DNA of 60,637 bases from an uncultured Chitinophagales bacterium (GCA_938023075.1 CALHDG010000087.1:1-60637); one strand, 5' to 3'. Shown: positions 42,339 through 52,855, counted from the first letter of the stretch. Numbers and translations are program-made. The notes: generated by a model not told the origin, from the letters alone.

Positions 42339-42442
42339 CTTTTTATAAAAGTGCTTTTCGTTTTATATTCAATCACTTTTTCACCTCAAACTGCACAAAC
42401 CATAATTCATCATTTCTTACATTTACCCCACATTTTAACTGA

Positions 42443-43381
42443 ATGAAAAAAAAGGTTTTAGTTATAGGTAACATCCAACAGATTTTAATACAAAATCTGG
42501 AAGCTGCCGGTTTTACATGCGATTATAAAAGTGAACTCAATAAACGCCAATTAATAAAACATATTCACGGCTATCATGGAATTGTGGTAAGAACCTATTT
42601 AATAGATAAAGAAGTAATTGATGCAGCACCCAACTTAGAATTTATCGGTCGTTCAGGCAGTGGTTTAGATAAAATTGATGTGGCTTATGCTGAAAGTAAA
42701 AATATACACGTAATTAATTCACCCGAAGGCAATGCAGATGCAGTTGCCGAACATGCCATTGGTATGATATTGGGGCTGCTTCATTTTATTGTAAAATCAG
42801 ACCGGGAAATGCGGCGCTTTATTTTTAAAAGAAAAATTAATACCGGTTTTGAACTAAGCAATAAAACGGTAGGCATCATCGGTTTTGGAAATACCGGATC
42901 GCGTCTCGCAAAAAAATTGCTTGGTTTTAATTGCAAAATTCTTGCTCATGATAAATATCTATCCGGTTTTGGCAACGAAAAGATAGTTGAAACCAGCCTG
43001 CAACAAGTATACAACCAAGCTGATATTGTAAGTGTACATCTGCAAGGCAACGCAGAAACTAAAGAGTATATTTGTGAAGCCTTTATTAATCAATTTAAAA
43101 AACCAATTTATTTAATTAACACTTCAAGAGGTATGATTATGAATACCAAAGATGTTTGGAGGGCTTTAGATAGCGGTAAAATAATTGGTTTAGGTTTAGA
43201 TGTTTATGAAAATGAAGATTTAAGCTCTATTACGTTTCGGCAAAAACAACTCTACAAAAAATTAGTTCGGTCAAACAAAACGATTGTAACCCCACACGTT
43301 GCCGGTTGGTCGCATGAAGCCGAATACAAAATTGCGGACATCTTATCTAAAAAAATAATTAGTACAGTGCAAGCCGTTTAA
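42443..43381 (+). CDS. D-2-hydroxyacid dehydrogenase (phosphoglycerate dehydrogenase-like)
   Basis: A 312-residue NAD-dependent dehydrogenase. The Rossmann motif GIIGFGNTGSRLA is at about 144-156; the catalytic triad is represented by Arg in INTSRG, Glu in GLDVYENED and His in TPHVAGWSHEA. The N-terminal catalytic domain includes the typical IGRSGSGLDKIDVAYAESKNIHVINSPEGNADAVAEHA block. Substrate cannot be fixed; 3-phosphoglycerate or another 2-hydroxy acid is likely. No ACT domain, so it is a short form. It follows the tRNA by about 100 nt on the same strand. Confidence 0.9.
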   Translation: MKKKVLVIGNIQQILIQNLEAAGFTCDYKSELNKRQLIKHIHGYHGIVVRTYLIDKEVIDAAPNLEFIGRSGSGLDKIDVAYAESKNIHVINSPEGNADAVAEHAIGMILGLLHFIVKSDREMRRFIFKRKINTGFELSNKTVGIIGFGNTGSRLAKKLLGFNCKILAHDKYLSGFGNEKIVETSLQQVYNQADIVSVHLQGNAETKEYICEAFINQFKKPIYLINTSRGMIMNTKDVWRALDSGKIIGLGLDVYENEDLSSITFRQKQLYKKLVRSNKTIVTPHVAGWSHEAEYKIADILSKKIISTVQAV

Positions 43382-43420
43382 GTGCTCCATCATTGTATCT
43401 AAAATACAAATATTTTGTTG

Positions 43421-43728
43421 GTAATTTTGACAAGTTTATCTAAACAACAAAGTAGTTTACACTTAATTCAAATTTTAGATAAGAAGAGGCTATTGACCCC
43501 CCAGAAATTCCCAATACCAACTGGCGTCATCGCAGAAAATGTGGAGAGTAACGGAACATTTATCAGCGATCTCGCCTAAGGATTTCCCCTAAATTCAAGG
43601 TTTAAGCGGGTGTTTTTAGGAGAGATGCCGGATAATCTACTCCGCAAGCTCCGCAGATTTTCGGCATGACGTTTGTTTTACTTACTTTAATCGAGTGTCA
43701 ACTACCTTGATAAACTTGTCGTAATTTT
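43421..43728. mobile_element. Candidate MITE 1: 292-bp insert with inverted ends and 8-bp target duplication
   Basis: The 12-bp ends GACAAGTTTATC (43429-43440) and GATAAACTTGTC (43709-43720) are perfect inverted repeats, and similarity continues inward (TAGTTTACACTTAATT against TAGTTGACACTCGATT, 13/16) after a 9-nt offset. The 8-bp GTAATTTT lies directly outside both ends (43421-43428, 43721-43728). The interior is more GC-rich than its surroundings, has no coding potential and holds a nested hairpin (ATGCCG...CGGCAT, about 43624-43667). No transposase is present. Confidence 0.75.
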
Positions 43729-44078
43729 CTTGCCTGTCATACTAAAGTAAAAGAAATGTCAAAAGGCGCAACGTTACTTTGTACTATATTATTTTGTGGA
43801 TATATTTGTTTTTGAGCGGTAAATCAATAATTTTGTCAAACCTCTCAACTTAACAAGGTTAAGAAAATAGGTTACGCCAAATTTTACCCTGCTATTTTAC
43901 CCTGCTATTTTATATTGATATACATAGATGATACACTTTCATAACGGTAAAATGATATGATGAGTTGCCCGCCTAAGTATATTATAAAAGTTAGATTAAA
44001 GTAGTGTGTTTTAGCTTAAGCTAACTTTGTAAAATAGTTTAATTAATAAATTATAAATACAATTATCAATAAAGCAAT
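43729..44078 (+). promoter_or_regulatory. Upstream region of the TonB-receptor operon
   Basis: About 350 bases without a gene. Features: a 13-bp tandem duplication ATTTTACCCTGCT (43881-43906), and a perfect 14-bp palindrome TTAGCTTAAGCTAA (44011-44024) that overlaps a consensus -7 box TAACTTTG (44022-44029). The -33 TTG is not evident. I infer a regulated promoter with an operator at the -7 box. Confidence 0.45.
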
Positions 44079-47000
44079 ATGACTAAACATTTTACTTTTT
44101 TATTATTCATGCTGTTTTCGGTATTTACTGCTTTTGCCCAACAAGGCGAAATACAAGGTAAAGTTACTGATACGGATTCGGGCGAAGGTTTACCCTTTGC
44201 CAACGTTGCTATAAAAGTAGGCGGCGTTACCACGGGTGCCCAAACCGATTTCGACGGATATTATTCTATAAAACCAATTCCTCCCGGCACCTACGACGTT
44301 ACAACATCTTATTTAGGCTATCAATCCAATGTAACTAAAGGGGTTTTAGTAACTGCCGATAAAAGTACATTTTTAGATATAAAAATGGCTGAGGAAAGCG
44401 AAATATTAGCTGAAGTTGTAGTGGTAGACTATAAGGTGCCATTAATAAAAGCAGATGAAACTTCTACAGGAACAACGGTTACCAAAGAAGATATTGATAA
44501 CCTTCCAACCAGAAATGTAAACTCTATTGCCTCTACTTCTGCCGGTGTATATCAAGAAGATGAAGGGGAAAGTGTTAATGTTAAAGGTTCTCGATCAGAA
44601 TCAACAGATTATTATATTGATGGTATTAAAGTAAGAGGTTCTTCACAAATACCAACTCAATCTATTGAGCAGGTAACCGTATTAACCGGTGGTTTACCGG
44701 CAAGATATGGAGATGCCATTGGAGGTATTATTAACGTAACCACCAGAGGTCCTTCTAATCAATTTTCAGGGGGTGTTGAGTTAATTACTTCTCAGTTTTT
44801 AGATCCTTATGGTTATAACTTGGCTACAGGCTTTTTATCTGGTCCCTTATTAAAAATTAATAAAGGTACCGAGCAGGAAAGACCAATATTAGGCTTCCTG
44901 TTTTCGGGTGAATACCTTCGCGAAAAAGATGATGATCCTTCGGCATTGGGTATTTATGTGGTTAAAGATGAGGTGTTGAATAATTTAAGAACTTCTCCAT
45001 TAATATTACAAGATTCTCAAAGTGGCGGAATATTTCAAAGAAGCTCCGAATTTATTACAGCAGATGATTTAGAGTTATTGAAATACAAACCGAACGCAGT
45101 GAAAGATAGAATTGGAGCTACCCTTAAATTAGATTTTCAGCCGGTTAGTGGGTTAAATTTCACATTCGGAGGAACCTATAATTTCGAAAATAGAAACGAA
45201 TGGCTTAGAACCTATACATTGGCTAATAGTGATGGAAACCCCGATAGAACAGATGAAACCTTTAGAGGTTTTGTACGTTTTACCCAGCGTTTCGGCAATC
45301 AAAATTTGGATGCAGATAGTGAACCATCTGTTTTTTCTAATGCTTATTATTCTATTCAATTAGATTATACCAAAGATCTTTTTCAAAGACAAAGTAACAG
45401 ACACCAAGACCGGTTTTTCGACTATGGCTATGTAGGGCAGTTTGCCTCTAATAGAATTCCTTCATTGGGTTTTACCAGTTTTCCTGAATTGGGCGACGAG
45501 GAGTTTGATTTACGCCCTGTTTTAAATGGCTTTAGCAATCAAGGAGTAAATTTTACACCAGGTATTCAAAATCCGGATATGGCTTCGCATACACAACAAT
45601 ATTTTAACTTGGCTAATGGCGATCTAAACTTTATCAATTCAGTTAATTTAATAGAAGCACAAGGTGGCTTGGTGAACGGTTCGCGTATATTATCAAGCCA
45701 AACTATGTATAACATATGGTATAATCCTGGTAGAGTGTTCAATGGTTTTAGCAAAGCAGAAACCGATCAGTACAGAGTTGTTTTCAATGGTTCATTCGAT
45801 ATAAAATCAAGAGGAAAAAAAGATAGAAATAAACATGCTATTGAATTTGGGTTAGAATATGAACAACGCATTGACCGCTCGTGGGGTATTAATCCTGTTG
45901 GTTTATGGCCCCGTATGAGGTTAGATGCCAACAATCATTTAGATGCCATTACAGAAGATTCTAAAGGCAGACCTAATTTATTTGTTTTGGTTCGCCCTAA
46001 TGAAGATAATTTGCCTTATACTATACTTGATTACCGGGATGCTGAAAGTGATTTATATGATGAAAATGGAAATATAAATGAAGGTAATGTGGAGTATGTA
46101 AGCATTTATGATTATGAAAGTGAAGGTAACTTTATTGATAATTATGACTTACTAACTTATCAATTTGGAGCAAGTTCAAACCCTTCCTATTTTGCTCAAA
46201 ATATTAGAAATGCTATTGGAGTGGGAGCAGATGATTGGGTAGATGTTGATAATTTAGACCCCAGCAATTTTAGTTTAGATATGTTTTCGGCAACAGAGCT
46301 AATTGATGCAGGTGTTCTGGGAGGATATTATGGTTACAACTATTTGGGCGAAAAATTTAGTTCTCAACCTCGTTTTGAAGACTTTTTTACCCAAAGAGAT
46401 GGTGCCGGCAATTTATCATTTGATGTACCGGCATTTCAACCGATTTATGCTGCCGGTTTTATTCAAGATAAATTTGCTTTTAAAGATTTGGTATTTAACG
46501 TTGGTCTACGGGTAGATCGATACGATGCCAATCAAAAAGTTTTAAAAGACCCCTATAGCTTATTCGGTGTACGAACGGCAGAAGAAATTACCGAATATAT
46601 ACACCCCGATAATGTTGAAAATGATTGGGTAGTGTATGGTGACGATCCTATTGCTTCTCAGGTTAGTAATATTGTAGCCTATAGAGATGGGGATGATTGG
46701 TATAATGCACTTGGTGAATTTGTAAAAGATCCACGCGAGTTTTCTGATATTAACCCCATACCCATTACCGCAGCAAATGATGAATCGCAATTAAATTTGC
46801 AAAGCCCAAGCTACATACCCAGTTTGTCTTTTGAAGATTATGAACCACAAATAACCTTAATGCCACGTTTGGCATTCTCCTTCAATATGTCAGAAAATGC
46901 ACAATTTTTTGCACATTATGATCAACTGGCTCAGCGTCCACAAGGTAGGTCGGTAGCAACTGCTTATCATTATTATTTTTTAGTTGAAAACAACATTAGC

Positions 47001-47921
47001 ACCTTAAACAATCCGAATTTACGTCCAGAAAAAACAATAGATTACCAAATTGGTTTCAAGCAATTGTTAAGTAAGTCTTCGGCATTAACCATAGCAGGAT
47101 TTTATCGCGAAATTAAAGATCTAATTCAATATTCACTTGTAAACTTTGCTTACCCAAGAGAATATGGAACCTTCTTAAATAGAGATTTTGGTACAATAAA
47201 AGGTTTAGAATTAACCTATGATTTAAGAAGAACCGGTAACGTTCGTTTAAACACAACCTATACCTTGCAATTTGCAGAGGGTACTGGTTCTGATGATGTG
47301 AGCGGCTTTAATGTAGTTTCTTCAGGGCAGCCTAATTTAAGAGCCATCGCTCCATTAGACTATGATTCAAGACACTTATTTGTTTCTTCTCTTGATTATC
47401 GTTTTGGGGATGGTAGCAAATACAATGGTCCTAAAATAGGAGATTTAGATGTTTTAGCCAATTTTGGAGTTAATGTAACACTTAGGGCTCGTTCAGGTGA
47501 ACCCTATTCTAAACAAAGAAGCATTACACCAACTGCTATTATAGGTAGAGCAGGAAGAAACGTTTTAGATGGCAGTATTAATGGGTCGCGTTTACCTTGG
47601 AATGCCAAAGTTGACATTAGAGCCGATAAAGATTTTATTTGGGAATCAGGAAAGAAAGATGGTGGCGCAAAGCGAGAATATAGTGCCAGTATATACTTAC
47701 AAATACAAAATTTATTTAATACTCAAAATATTATTAACGTATATCAATTTACGGGTATACCCGGTGATGATGGATACTTAAATTCAACAGAAGGGCTAAT
47801 TGAACAAGAACAAGTAGCCAACAAACAATCTTTTGTTGATTTATATCAGATATCAGTAAATAATCCGAATAATTATTCAAGACCAAGAACAATACGTCTC
47901 GGTGCTGCCTTTAATTTTTAA
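44079..47921 (+). CDS. TonB-dependent receptor with carboxypeptidase-like regulatory domain
   Basis: A 1,280-residue outer-membrane transporter. Signal peptide MTKHFTFLLFMLFSVFTAFA; residues ~23-108 are a carboxypeptidase-regulatory-like domain (GEIQGKVTDTDSGEGLPFANVAIK...); the plug runs ~135-235 (NVNSIASTSAGVYQEDEGESVNVKGSR... VLTGGLPARYGDAIGGIINV); the rest is a ~1,000-residue barrel ending in Phe (RTIRLGAAFNF). It is not followed by a SusD gene, so it is not a standard polysaccharide locus. Instead a very large secreted protein and a PorV-like protein follow. Substrate unknown; a role with the T9SS-exported partner is inferred. Confidence 0.92.
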   Translation: MTKHFTFLLFMLFSVFTAFAQQGEIQGKVTDTDSGEGLPFANVAIKVGGVTTGAQTDFDGYYSIKPIPPGTYDVTTSYLGYQSNVTKGVLVTADKSTFLDIKMAEESEILAEVVVVDYKVPLIKADETSTGTTVTKEDIDNLPTRNVNSIASTSAGVYQEDEGESVNVKGSRSESTDYYIDGIKVRGSSQIPTQSIEQVTVLTGGLPARYGDAIGGIINVTTRGPSNQFSGGVELITSQFLDPYGYNLATGFLSGPLLKINKGTEQERPILGFLFSGEYLREKDDDPSALGIYVVKDEVLNNLRTSPLILQDSQSGGIFQRSSEFITADDLELLKYKPNAVKDRIGATLKLDFQPVSGLNFTFGGTYNFENRNEWLRTYTLANSDGNPDRTDETFRGFVRFTQRFGNQNLDADSEPSVFSNAYYSIQLDYTKDLFQRQSNRHQDRFFDYGYVGQFASNRIPSLGFTSFPELGDEEFDLRPVLNGFSNQGVNFTPGIQNPDMASHTQQYFNLANGDLNFINSVNLIEAQGGLVNGSRILSSQTMYNIWYNPGRVFNGFSKAETDQYRVVFNGSFDIKSRGKKDRNKHAIEFGLEYEQRIDRSWGINPVGLWPRMRLDANNHLDAITEDSKGRPNLFVLVRPNEDNLPYTILDYRDAESDLYDENGNINEGNVEYVSIYDYESEGNFIDNYDLLTYQFGASSNPSYFAQNIRNAIGVGADDWVDVDNLDPSNFSLDMFSATELIDAGVLGGYYGYNYLGEKFSSQPRFEDFFTQRDGAGNLSFDVPAFQPIYAAGFIQDKFAFKDLVFNVGLRVDRYDANQKVLKDPYSLFGVRTAEEITEYIHPDNVENDWVVYGDDPIASQVSNIVAYRDGDDWYNALGEFVKDPREFSDINPIPITAANDESQLNLQSPSYIPSLSFEDYEPQITLMPRLAFSFNMSENAQFFAHYDQLAQRPQGRSVATAYHYYFLVENNISTLNNPNLRPEKTIDYQIGFKQLLSKSSALTIAGFYREIKDLIQYSLVNFAYPREYGTFLNRDFGTIKGLELTYDLRRTGNVRLNTTYTLQFAEGTGSDDVSGFNVVSSGQPNLRAIAPLDYDSRHLFVSSLDYRFGDGSKYNGPKIGDLDVLANFGVNVTLRARSGEPYSKQRSITPTAIIGRAGRNVLDGSINGSRLPWNAKVDIRADKDFIWESGKKDGGAKREYSASIYLQIQNLFNTQNIINVYQFTGIPGDDGYLNSTEGLIEQEQVANKQSFVDLYQISVNNPNNYSRPRTIRLGAAFNF

Positions 47922-47943
47922 TCCCCATCAAATTATTAATATA

Positions 47944-50900
47944 ATGAAAAAAATATATAACTTATTATTAACATTGTTGGTACTGATTGTATGTTCAAAT
48001 TGGAGCAATGCCAAAGAAAATGTTTTAAAAATTGGTAAAACAACTACTAAAGAAAGAGCCGGCGCTATTATTAAAAAAGCCGCCGCCGATTGTGCAAACC
48101 CAACTCAATTTACGCAGTTAAATGTTAACAATGTTAGAGCCGGTATTTTAAATGGTGGTGATATGTGGTGGGACTTAAGCAATGCAAGATACGAAGTACC
48201 AAAAGTAGAAAGTGGGCAAGGTACTTCTAAGCACTCTATTTTTGCCGGTGCCTTATGGATTGGTGGTATTGATGGATCAGGGCAATTAAAAGTTGCGGCG
48301 CAAACCTATCGTCAATCAGGTAATGATTTTTGGCCCGGACCCTTAGATGAAACTGGTAATGTAGAAGCCCTTACCTGCAGTAACTACGATCGTTTTTTTG
48401 AAGTACGTAGCGATGTAGTGGAAAGACACCGAGCCAAATTTACCGATGAAGTAAACAGTATACCCGTTAGTCAGGTCGATCCTTCTTTATTAGAATGGCC
48501 CGGGCAGGATAACGAATATTTTGGATCAGAAGTTGGCTTTAATCTTCCTATTGGTAAAGTGATGGCACCGTTTTTTGATTTTGATGGAGATGGAATTTAT
48601 AATCCAACAAGAGGAGATTTTCCAGCACTCGGCGAATGTCAGGGGCAACCTTCCAACGTAATTCCCGATCAAATGATTTGGTGGGTATACAACGATAAAG
48701 GGAATATCCATACAGAAACAAATGGAGAATCGATTGGTTTAGAAATTAATGCCACCGCCTTTGCCTTTAAAACCAACGACGAAATTAACAACATGACCTT
48801 TTATAAATACATTGTAGCAAATAAAGCAACTACCAATTTAGATTCAGTTCACTTTGCCCAATGGGTGGACCCCGATTTGGGCTTTTTTGAAGATGATTAT
48901 GTTGGCTGCAATGTTGAAGCTAGTTTAGGTATCGTGTATAACGGAGAAGATTTTGATCCTGGACTTGAAGGATATGGAGAAGAAATTCCAATGCTAGGGG
49001 TTGATTACTTTAAAGGTCCTTTAGACGAAGAAGGCAATGACCTTGGCATGTCTGCTTTTATTTATTATAATAATGATTTTACAGATATTGGTAATCCAGA
49101 AAATGCAGCACACTATTATGGCTACATGGCAGGTGTGTGGAAAAATGGAAATCCCATAACCTTTGGCGAAAATGGAGCTATGCCTGGTAATGAACCTACA
49201 TCATATATGTTTCCAAGTGATCCAACCGATCAAAGTGAAGATGCTTGGTCGGAATGCAGTGTGCCAAATGACCCGGCAGACAGACGTTTTCTGCAAGTAT
49301 CTGGTCCCTTCCAATTACAACCCAATGCAGTAAACGATATAATTGTAGGGGTAGTTTGGGTGCCTAGTGCCAATTATCCTTGTCCATCTTTTCAACCTAT
49401 TTTAGCGGCTGATGAGAAAGCACAAGCCTTGTTTGATAATTGTTTCGAATTGTTAGATGGACCGGACGCTCCTGAATTAATTATCAGAGAATTAGATCAA
49501 CAGTTAATTATTTCAGTTTACAATACACCAAACTCAAACAATTACAAAGAGTTGTATAATGAAGTAGACCCTTTATTAAGAGGTTTAGAAGATTCAACCT
49601 ATACCTTTCAGGGATATAAATTATATCAATTAAGAGACGCAAAAGTATCTGCCTCCGAATTGAATGACGAAGATAAAGCGAAATTAATTTTTCAATCGGA
49701 TAGGAGAGATGGAGTTAGCAGTATCATTAACTTTGCTCCAGACCCTTTAACCGGCTTGCAAGCAGGCGAACTAAAAGTAAGCGGTGCAAACGAAGGTATA
49801 CAACACACTTATGTAGTTGAGTTAGATGTGTTTAATAATGTTCGACTAATAAACAACAATGCATATCATTTTATGGCAGTGGCTTATGCGCACAACGAGT
49901 TTAAACCCTTTTTACCCGATCAAGATGGGCAAGCCTCTCCTTACCTGGAAGGCAGAAAAAACATTAAACGTTATGTAGGCATACCACATATCCCTACACC
50001 TCAACAAGGTGGTACGCAATTGAATTCAAAATATGGCGAATCTGTTGAGATTACTACACTTGGTGGAACTGGAAATGGAGGTTTATTTTTAGAATTAACT
50101 GATGAAAGTGTAGAAACTATTTTAACAAACGGTAATATGCCTTATCCTGTATATAAAGCAGGTGCAGGTCCAATTGAGGTCACTATTTATGATCCTTTTT
50201 TAATTGCTAACAATAGCTACGAAGTGAATATGTATGATGCAAATGCCAATTCTGCTATTTTAGATAGAACGTCAACTTGGGATATATTAAATGAATCTAC
50301 TTCTGAAAGATTTCCTGGTTTGGATGATCAATATTCTTTTACCACCGGACAGGCAATTCCATATTTTGATAGCCCTGGTGCTGGTTCGCCACCGCCACAA
50401 GGTTTTATTGTTGGAGCCAGTCACGTTACCGGACCAGACCCAGATGATAATACCAATAAAACAACCCAAGAATTTATTGGTCATCGATTTGACAACTCAG
50501 ATTTATTAAATGTATGGCTAACTTTTCAGCCGGATGCCAATGGCTCAACGCCAATTAACTGGGTACGTTCGGGTAATTCTGAAGGAATTGAAGACGCTGA
50601 TGGAAATGTACTTTTTGCTGATTTTCCGTTCGATCCGGAAGGCATTTACGACAATATTGCCAATAGAACTATGGCTCCATATTGTTTAACTTCTAATGAG
50701 TATCCTGGTCCTGGTTTTGCCAGACCAAATAACAATACCAACACTTTAGATAAACTAATGAGTGTTGATATTGTGATGACACCGGATAAAAAGAAGTGGA
50801 CCAGATGCCCGGTAGTAGAAATGGCAGAAAGTGAAGATTTAAGTAGTGGCAATGTGAAAAGACATGGTTTAAGAAGCGGAGCATCGCTGGATGAAAACGG

Positions 50901-51753
50901 AAACGCTTCGGCTACTGAAAATGGAATGTCTTATTTCCCGGGTTATGCTATTGATGTAGAAACCGGAAGAAGATTGAATATGATGTTTGGCGAAAATTCA
51001 TTTTTTGCCGGCGATAATGGAGATGATATGATGTGGAATCCGACCAATAATGTATTGAGACAAGTTGGTAGAGATTTAGTATTGGGCGGTATGCACTATG
51101 TATATGTAATGTTTAGTAATTACGATCAAGGCGTCACTTTAAAAACACAATTTGACGATGGCTCACTTGGTAATATTTATAAAGATGCCGCTTGGGCTTT
51201 CATTCCATTATTAGCAAATGCTAATATAGAATATAAATCTATGGCAGATGGCTTAGTACCTAATGAAACCACTATTAGATTAAGAGTTTCTAAACCATAT
51301 AGAAGTTATGATAATAATGGAGATGGAGAATCAGAAGATCCAAAGTACAAATTCAGCTTTACTGGCAAAGCACCCTTAGTTGGCGACTTAACTTTGGCAG
51401 AAACCGCTTTAGATCAGATTCAAATAGTTCCTAATCCATATTACGCTTATTCTTCTTATGAAACAGCTCAATTGGATAATCGTATAAAAATTACCAACCT
51501 GCCAAATGCCTCTAATATCACCATCTTAACATTAGATGGAACACTAATTAGAAAATTTCAAACCGATGTGGGCGATTTTGATTATTCAAAAGGCGATTTA
51601 CAAATAAATACGGTCGAATGGGATTTAACGAACAGTAAAAACGTCAAAATTTCCAGTGGCATGTATATTTTTCATATTGAAATACCTGGTGTAGGTGAAC
51701 GAACCATGAAGTGGTTTGGCGTATTGCGACCAACAGATTTAGATACATTTTAA
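47944..51753 (+). CDS. Very large exported protein with T9SS-type C-terminus
   Basis: About 1,269 residues from MKKIYNLLLTLLVLIVCSNWSNA, a clear signal peptide; an in-frame ATG 42 nt earlier overlaps the receptor gene and is rejected. The body has many Asp/Asn/Gly loops (FDFDGDGIYNPTRGDFPAL, RSYDNNGDGESEDP) and conserved SIFAGALWIGGIDGSGQLKVA and NNMTFYKYIVANK segments, a pattern common in large Bacteroidota surface proteins encoded between a TonB receptor and a PorV-like protein. The C-terminus (QIVPNPYYAYSSYET... ISSGMYIFHIEIPG...) has the layout of a T9SS sorting domain. No enzyme domain is recognised. Confidence 0.8.
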   Translation: MKKIYNLLLTLLVLIVCSNWSNAKENVLKIGKTTTKERAGAIIKKAAADCANPTQFTQLNVNNVRAGILNGGDMWWDLSNARYEVPKVESGQGTSKHSIFAGALWIGGIDGSGQLKVAAQTYRQSGNDFWPGPLDETGNVEALTCSNYDRFFEVRSDVVERHRAKFTDEVNSIPVSQVDPSLLEWPGQDNEYFGSEVGFNLPIGKVMAPFFDFDGDGIYNPTRGDFPALGECQGQPSNVIPDQMIWWVYNDKGNIHTETNGESIGLEINATAFAFKTNDEINNMTFYKYIVANKATTNLDSVHFAQWVDPDLGFFEDDYVGCNVEASLGIVYNGEDFDPGLEGYGEEIPMLGVDYFKGPLDEEGNDLGMSAFIYYNNDFTDIGNPENAAHYYGYMAGVWKNGNPITFGENGAMPGNEPTSYMFPSDPTDQSEDAWSECSVPNDPADRRFLQVSGPFQLQPNAVNDIIVGVVWVPSANYPCPSFQPILAADEKAQALFDNCFELLDGPDAPELIIRELDQQLIISVYNTPNSNNYKELYNEVDPLLRGLEDSTYTFQGYKLYQLRDAKVSASELNDEDKAKLIFQSDRRDGVSSIINFAPDPLTGLQAGELKVSGANEGIQHTYVVELDVFNNVRLINNNAYHFMAVAYAHNEFKPFLPDQDGQASPYLEGRKNIKRYVGIPHIPTPQQGGTQLNSKYGESVEITTLGGTGNGGLFLELTDESVETILTNGNMPYPVYKAGAGPIEVTIYDPFLIANNSYEVNMYDANANSAILDRTSTWDILNESTSERFPGLDDQYSFTTGQAIPYFDSPGAGSPPPQGFIVGASHVTGPDPDDNTNKTTQEFIGHRFDNSDLLNVWLTFQPDANGSTPINWVRSGNSEGIEDADGNVLFADFPFDPEGIYDNIANRTMAPYCLTSNEYPGPGFARPNNNTNTLDKLMSVDIVMTPDKKKWTRCPVVEMAESEDLSSGNVKRHGLRSGASLDENGNASATENGMSYFPGYAIDVETGRRLNMMFGENSFFAGDNGDDMMWNPTNNVLRQVGRDLVLGGMHYVYVMFSNYDQGVTLKTQFDDGSLGNIYKDAAWAFIPLLANANIEYKSMADGLVPNETTIRLRVSKPYRSYDNNGDGESEDPKYKFSFTGKAPLVGDLTLAETALDQIQIVPNPYYAYSSYETAQLDNRIKITNLPNASNITILTLDGTLIRKFQTDVGDFDYSKGDLQINTVEWDLTNSKNVKISSGMYIFHIEIPGVGERTMKWFGVLRPTDLDTF

Positions 51754-51776
51754 TAAACCGAACAAAACCGATATAA

Positions 51777-52829
51777 ATGAAATTAATTATAAAACTTGTT
51801 ATTTGTTTAACTTTTATTACCAGCATAAGTTATGCCGGTAACACAGATAGAGCAGGTGAAGCTGGAGCATACCAATTATTAATTAATCCATGGGCACGTA
51901 GCAGTGGTTTCATGGGCTTAAATACCGCTTCAGCATTTGGCATTGAGGCAATGCGTGTTAATGTAGGTGGTTTAACCAAATTAGATAGGACTCAAATTAT
52001 ATTGTCTAGCTCAATTTGGTGGCAGGGAAGCGATATTAGTATAAGTTCTGCCGGTTTTGGTCAAAAAATTGGCGATTCTGGCGTAATTGGGTTAAGTATT
52101 ATGTCTACCTCAGTTGGCGAAATTGAAATAACTACCGAAAACTCGCCAGAAGGTACGGGTGCAACTTTTAGCCCAACTTACTTTAATATGGGCTTATCTT
52201 ACGCACATATTTTTTCTAATAGTATTAGTGGTGGAGTCACCTTACGGGTAATTAACGAATCAATTTCTAACGTTACTGCTTCTGGTATTGCTTTAGATGT
52301 AGGCATTATGTATACCGCAGGTGATAAAGACAATATTCGATTTGGTATTGCTTTACGAAACGTAGGTACGCCAATGACTTATGCAGGTGATGGTTTAGCG
52401 CAAGGTTTTCAACAAGCTCCGGAAGGCAACTATCCGTATACAGCAAACCATAGAACAGCTAAATACGAATTGCCCAGTTTGTTAAACATTGGTGCAGCCT
52501 ATGATATTCATTTTAACGAAAAAAACAGATTGACTTTAATGGGTAGTTTTAGATCAAACTCGTTTACTAGAGATATGATTGGCGGTGCAGCAGAATTTTC
52601 TTTGTTTGATATTTTTATGCTAAGAGCAGGATATCGCTACGAAGAAGGCTTGTTTGATCCTTTTGACGAAAATGGAGCAACTAATATTCACAACGGCTAT
52701 AGTGCCGGTTTTTCAGTTGAATTACCGCTCGGCAAAGAGACCAATACCCGCTTCGGTTTAGACTATGCTTATGTGGGTACGCGCTTATATAGTGGCACTC
52801 ATAAACTTGGTTTAAGAATAGATTTGTAA
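51777..52829 (+). CDS. PorV/PorQ-family outer-membrane protein
   Basis: A 350-residue outer-membrane protein with signal peptide MKLIIKLVICLTFITSISYA. The N-terminal ~100 residues (AGEAGAYQLLINPWARSSGFMGLNTASAFGIEAMRVNVGGL...) match the PorV/PorQ family pattern of an 'a..fL.i...ar..gmg.a..a...d..a...NPAgl' start, and the remainder is a beta-barrel closing in KLGLRIDL. PorV proteins shuttle T9SS cargo to the attachment machinery; dedicated copies beside a large cargo gene suggest it serves the protein encoded just upstream. 23 nt separate the two genes. Confidence 0.85.
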   Translation: MKLIIKLVICLTFITSISYAGNTDRAGEAGAYQLLINPWARSSGFMGLNTASAFGIEAMRVNVGGLTKLDRTQIILSSSIWWQGSDISISSAGFGQKIGDSGVIGLSIMSTSVGEIEITTENSPEGTGATFSPTYFNMGLSYAHIFSNSISGGVTLRVINESISNVTASGIALDVGIMYTAGDKDNIRFGIALRNVGTPMTYAGDGLAQGFQQAPEGNYPYTANHRTAKYELPSLLNIGAAYDIHFNEKNRLTLMGSFRSNSFTRDMIGGAAEFSLFDIFMLRAGYRYEEGLFDPFDENGATNIHNGYSAGFSVELPLGKETNTRFGLDYAYVGTRLYSGTHKLGLRIDL

Positions 52830-52855
52830 AAGTTAAAATAAAAAATTATTTTTAA

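Noticed and set aside
42257-42442. Short frames running through the tRNA-Ser gene
   Set aside because: They are translations of the tRNA sequence, frequent spurious calls.
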